Position numbers and translations under genes: made by a program
Origin: CAYLJO01 sp964383905
Lineage (GTDB): Bacteria > Acidobacteriota > Blastocatellia > Pyrinomonadales > Pyrinomonadaceae
NCBI GenBank assembly: GCA_964383905.1
Contig: CAYLJO010000002.1
Span: 1 to 64,000, forward strand
Length of the DNA stretch: 64,000 nucleotides
Reading direction: 5' to 3'
The notes under the pieces: model-generated
Database searches by the model: none
Seen by the model: the letters and a program-made list of their open reading frames with translations, nothing else
What the model was told of the DNA's origin: nothing
In this document: piece after piece, positions 62,488-64,000 of the stretch
How the letters are laid out: each line of letters opens with the position of its first letter
How positions within the stretch are numbered: position 1 is the stretch's first letter

Positions 62488-63345
62488 ATGGGCCAGGAAC
62501 CGGGAAACGATATTCTGCGCGCGTGGCGTGGGTCTGCGCCTTACTGGGAAAAGCATCGCGCCGCTATTGAAATGATGTTCGAGCCCGTGACCCGCGCCCT
62601 GATGGCGGAGGCGGGCATCGCGGCAGGTCAGTCGGTGCTTGATGTGGCGGGCGGGACGGGCGAGCCCGCCCTGACGATAGCCAAGGTTGTTGGGCCCAAC
62701 GGCTCCGTCACCTGTACGGACGCGGTGGCGGAAATGGTTGCCGCCGCCCGTCGCGAGGCGAACCGGCGCGGCTTGAGTAACATTTTGTTTCGCCGGTGCG
62801 TGGCCGACTCTTTACCGTTCGATAATGGCTCGTTTGACGCGACGGTGAGCCGCCTGGGGGCGATGTTTTTCCCCGAGCCGCGCGCGGCGCTACGCGAGAT
62901 GCTCCGCGTCACCCGACCCGGCGGGTTGATCTCCCTTGCGGTGTGGCACGGGAAGGAATTTAATCCCTTCTTTCGGATCGTCACGGAAATCATGTCACGC
63001 TACGTGAAGACTTCCGCGGAAGACCCGAACGCCCCGGGGGCGTTTCGGTTTGCCGGGCGGGGTGTTCTCTCCGGGCTACTTCAAGATGCCGGGGCGGCAG
63101 ATGTTAGCGAGCGTATCTTCAGCTTTCATATTACGGCGCCAATTCCCCCGGAGGATTTCTGGCCCCTGCGCGTCGAGATGTCGGACACCCTGCGCGGGAA
63201 AGTGGGAGGGCTTTTTCACGATCAATTGCTTCTGGCAAGACGAGAAGTAGAGGAAGCCACCCGCGAATTCTTCACAGACAACGGAATGGATTTTCCTGCC
63301 GAGGTTCTGGTCGTGACGGGTAAGAAACCGGCGAGTGTCATATAA
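62488..63345 (+). CDS. SAM-dependent methyltransferase (UbiE/Methyltransf_11-like)
   Basis: A 285-residue class I methyltransferase. Motif I is VLDVAGGTGEPALTIA, the acidic motif II region is VTCTDAVAEMV, then ADSLPFDNGSFDATVSRLG and MLRVTRPGGLISLAVW (post-motif). Substrate unknown. ATG 62488 lies eight bases past the rhodanese stop, so it is probably co-transcribed; the open frame beginning at 62377 overlaps the rhodanese and is not used. The two products may act in the same sulfur/selenium or detoxification step (speculative). Confidence 0.87.
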   Translation: MGQEPGNDILRAWRGSAPYWEKHRAAIEMMFEPVTRALMAEAGIAAGQSVLDVAGGTGEPALTIAKVVGPNGSVTCTDAVAEMVAAARREANRRGLSNILFRRCVADSLPFDNGSFDATVSRLGAMFFPEPRAALREMLRVTRPGGLISLAVWHGKEFNPFFRIVTEIMSRYVKTSAEDPNAPGAFRFAGRGVLSGLLQDAGAADVSERIFSFHITAPIPPEDFWPLRVEMSDTLRGKVGGLFHDQLLLARREVEEATREFFTDNGMDFPAEVLVVTGKKPASVI

Positions 63346-63390
63346 ACGGGCGCGAGTCGGATGTCAGAAAATCGCCGGGCGGCCGTAAAC

Positions 63391-63481
63391 AGGGTCTATT
63401 CATCCTCAGGTGGGAGCCAAGTGCCGAAGAGCGCGCCCTCCCTCACGGTCGGGCTTCCGCCTGTAAGCTCTTGAGCGGGGA
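63391..63481 (+). repeat. MITE-like repeat family 4, copy 2
   Basis: AGGGTCTATTCATCCTCAGG, then GAAGAGCGCGCCCTCCCTCA and CGGTCGGGCTTCCGCCTGTA. Same orientation as 45711-45807. Confidence 0.8.
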
Positions 63482-63535
63482 AGTCTCGAGGATTATACTG
63501 GCCCCCAACAAAGAGACATTCTAATAGTGCGCGGA

Positions 63536-64000
63536 ATGGTTACCATGAGAAGCTATCGGACAAACCTACCCACCGGCGTGACGGTATCTATCATGTCGGT
63601 CATCACCTTCATCTCACTGGGAGCAACCCCTGCTCGGGCCCAGCAGAACAGCGCGATGAGAGACTGGGAGATAGCCAGGGCTCGCCAGCGCGAAATGATC
63701 AGGAATGAGCGTGAGCTCGATAATATCGGAAGGGAGAAAAAGGTCGGACCTTCTGCGCCCACCCGACCGGTGCTCACACAAACCAAAGAAGATTTCGAGC
63801 GCATCCAAGTGATCAATAACGAGATGATCCGCTTAATCTCAGGTGGCGATACGCTCGACTACAGGCTGATCTCGAATCGAACCGCGGAGATAAAAAAGCG
63901 CGCTGCTCGGCTGAAGGCCAACCTCAGGTTCCCGGAATCCGAGGTTGATGAAAAGGGCCAGAACAACCGGGCAACTCCTGATGGCGAGCAGGTGAAGGCA
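63536..64000 (+). CDS. Exported hypothetical protein, cut by window end
   Basis: An open frame from ATG 63536 (or 63545) runs to the window edge, at least 155 residues. The N-terminus is a signal peptide (VSIMSVITFISLGATPARA, cleavage near ARAQQ). The mature part is charged and mainly helical: WEIARARQREMIRNERELDN, FERIQVINNEMIRL, RTAEIKKRAARLKANLRFPE. No domain recognised; a periplasmic coiled-coil-like protein is likely. The C-terminus lies outside the window. Confidence 0.75.
   Translation, partial: MVTMRSYRTNLPTGVTVSIMSVITFISLGATPARAQQNSAMRDWEIARARQREMIRNERELDNIGREKKVGPSAPTRPVLTQTKEDFERIQVINNEMIRLISGGDTLDYRLISNRTAEIKKRAARLKANLRFPESEVDEKGQNNRATPDGEQVKA

Overview
The window is about 64 kb of roughly 58-60% GC bacterial chromosome with ordinary bacterial gene density, housekeeping genes and no phage or plasmid backbone. 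The mix of gene types suggests Acidobacteriota, probably class Blastocatellia: a PatA-type (DUF4388) domain joined to a J domain and TPRs, an ECF sigma factor followed by an anti-sigma/FecR protein, an Oar-like TonB receptor remnant, M28 and S9 secreted peptidases, and many intergenic repeats. This placement is inference from family content; no rRNA is present to confirm it.

Layout. 0-5.6 kb: small protein, BON-domain membrane protein, HDAC-like deacetylase, zinc-ribbon protein, enoyl-CoA hydratase/isomerase and an MFS exporter. 5.7-14.7 kb: signalling genes (HAMP-SpoIIE phosphatase, HD-GYP-like hydrolase, DUF4388-DnaJ-TPR protein, GAF histidine kinase with an altered N-box), a D12-methylase-like protein without its catalytic motif, a GNAT protein and an M20 peptidase pseudogene with an internal deletion. 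14.7-23.2 kb: DNA repair and housekeeping (ligA, tRNA-Leu, yggS-yggT-yggU, yebC, ruvC) and a frameshifted SH3-like exported protein. 23.4-24.7 kb: a joint between two truncated genes (TonB receptor and dctA). 25.6-33.7 kb: sigma/anti-sigma pair, a two-ABC-transporter operon and peptide deformylase.

33.7-39.3 kb: an amine/GABA catabolic cluster of two class III aminotransferases, an aldehyde dehydrogenase and a saccharopine-dehydrogenase-like protein. 39.6-42.4 kb: metY-metX, preceded by what reads as a promoter, a SAM-II-type riboswitch aptamer and a terminator hairpin. 42.9-45.6 kb: small stress and exported proteins. 53.6-45.8 kb, minus strand: a lysine riboswitch with intrinsic terminator followed by lysC-dapE-dapB-dapA-dapD-dapC-asd, which covers aspartate to LL-diaminopimelate by the succinylase route. 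54-64 kb: RNB ribonuclease, M28 and S9 peptidases, pyrophosphatase, HhH-GPD glycosylase, a rhodanese with an in-frame TGA that looks like selenocysteine, a methyltransferase and a partial exported protein.

Most notable points: the candidate selenocysteine rhodanese at 62148-62480 with a SECIS-like hairpin; the two amino-acid riboswitches; a three-copy, roughly 92-bp MITE-like intergenic element; and several other dispersed intergenic repeat families. Decayed genes (M20, SH3-like, TonB receptor/dctA) show active gene loss. No CRISPR array, transposase, integrase or prophage was seen.
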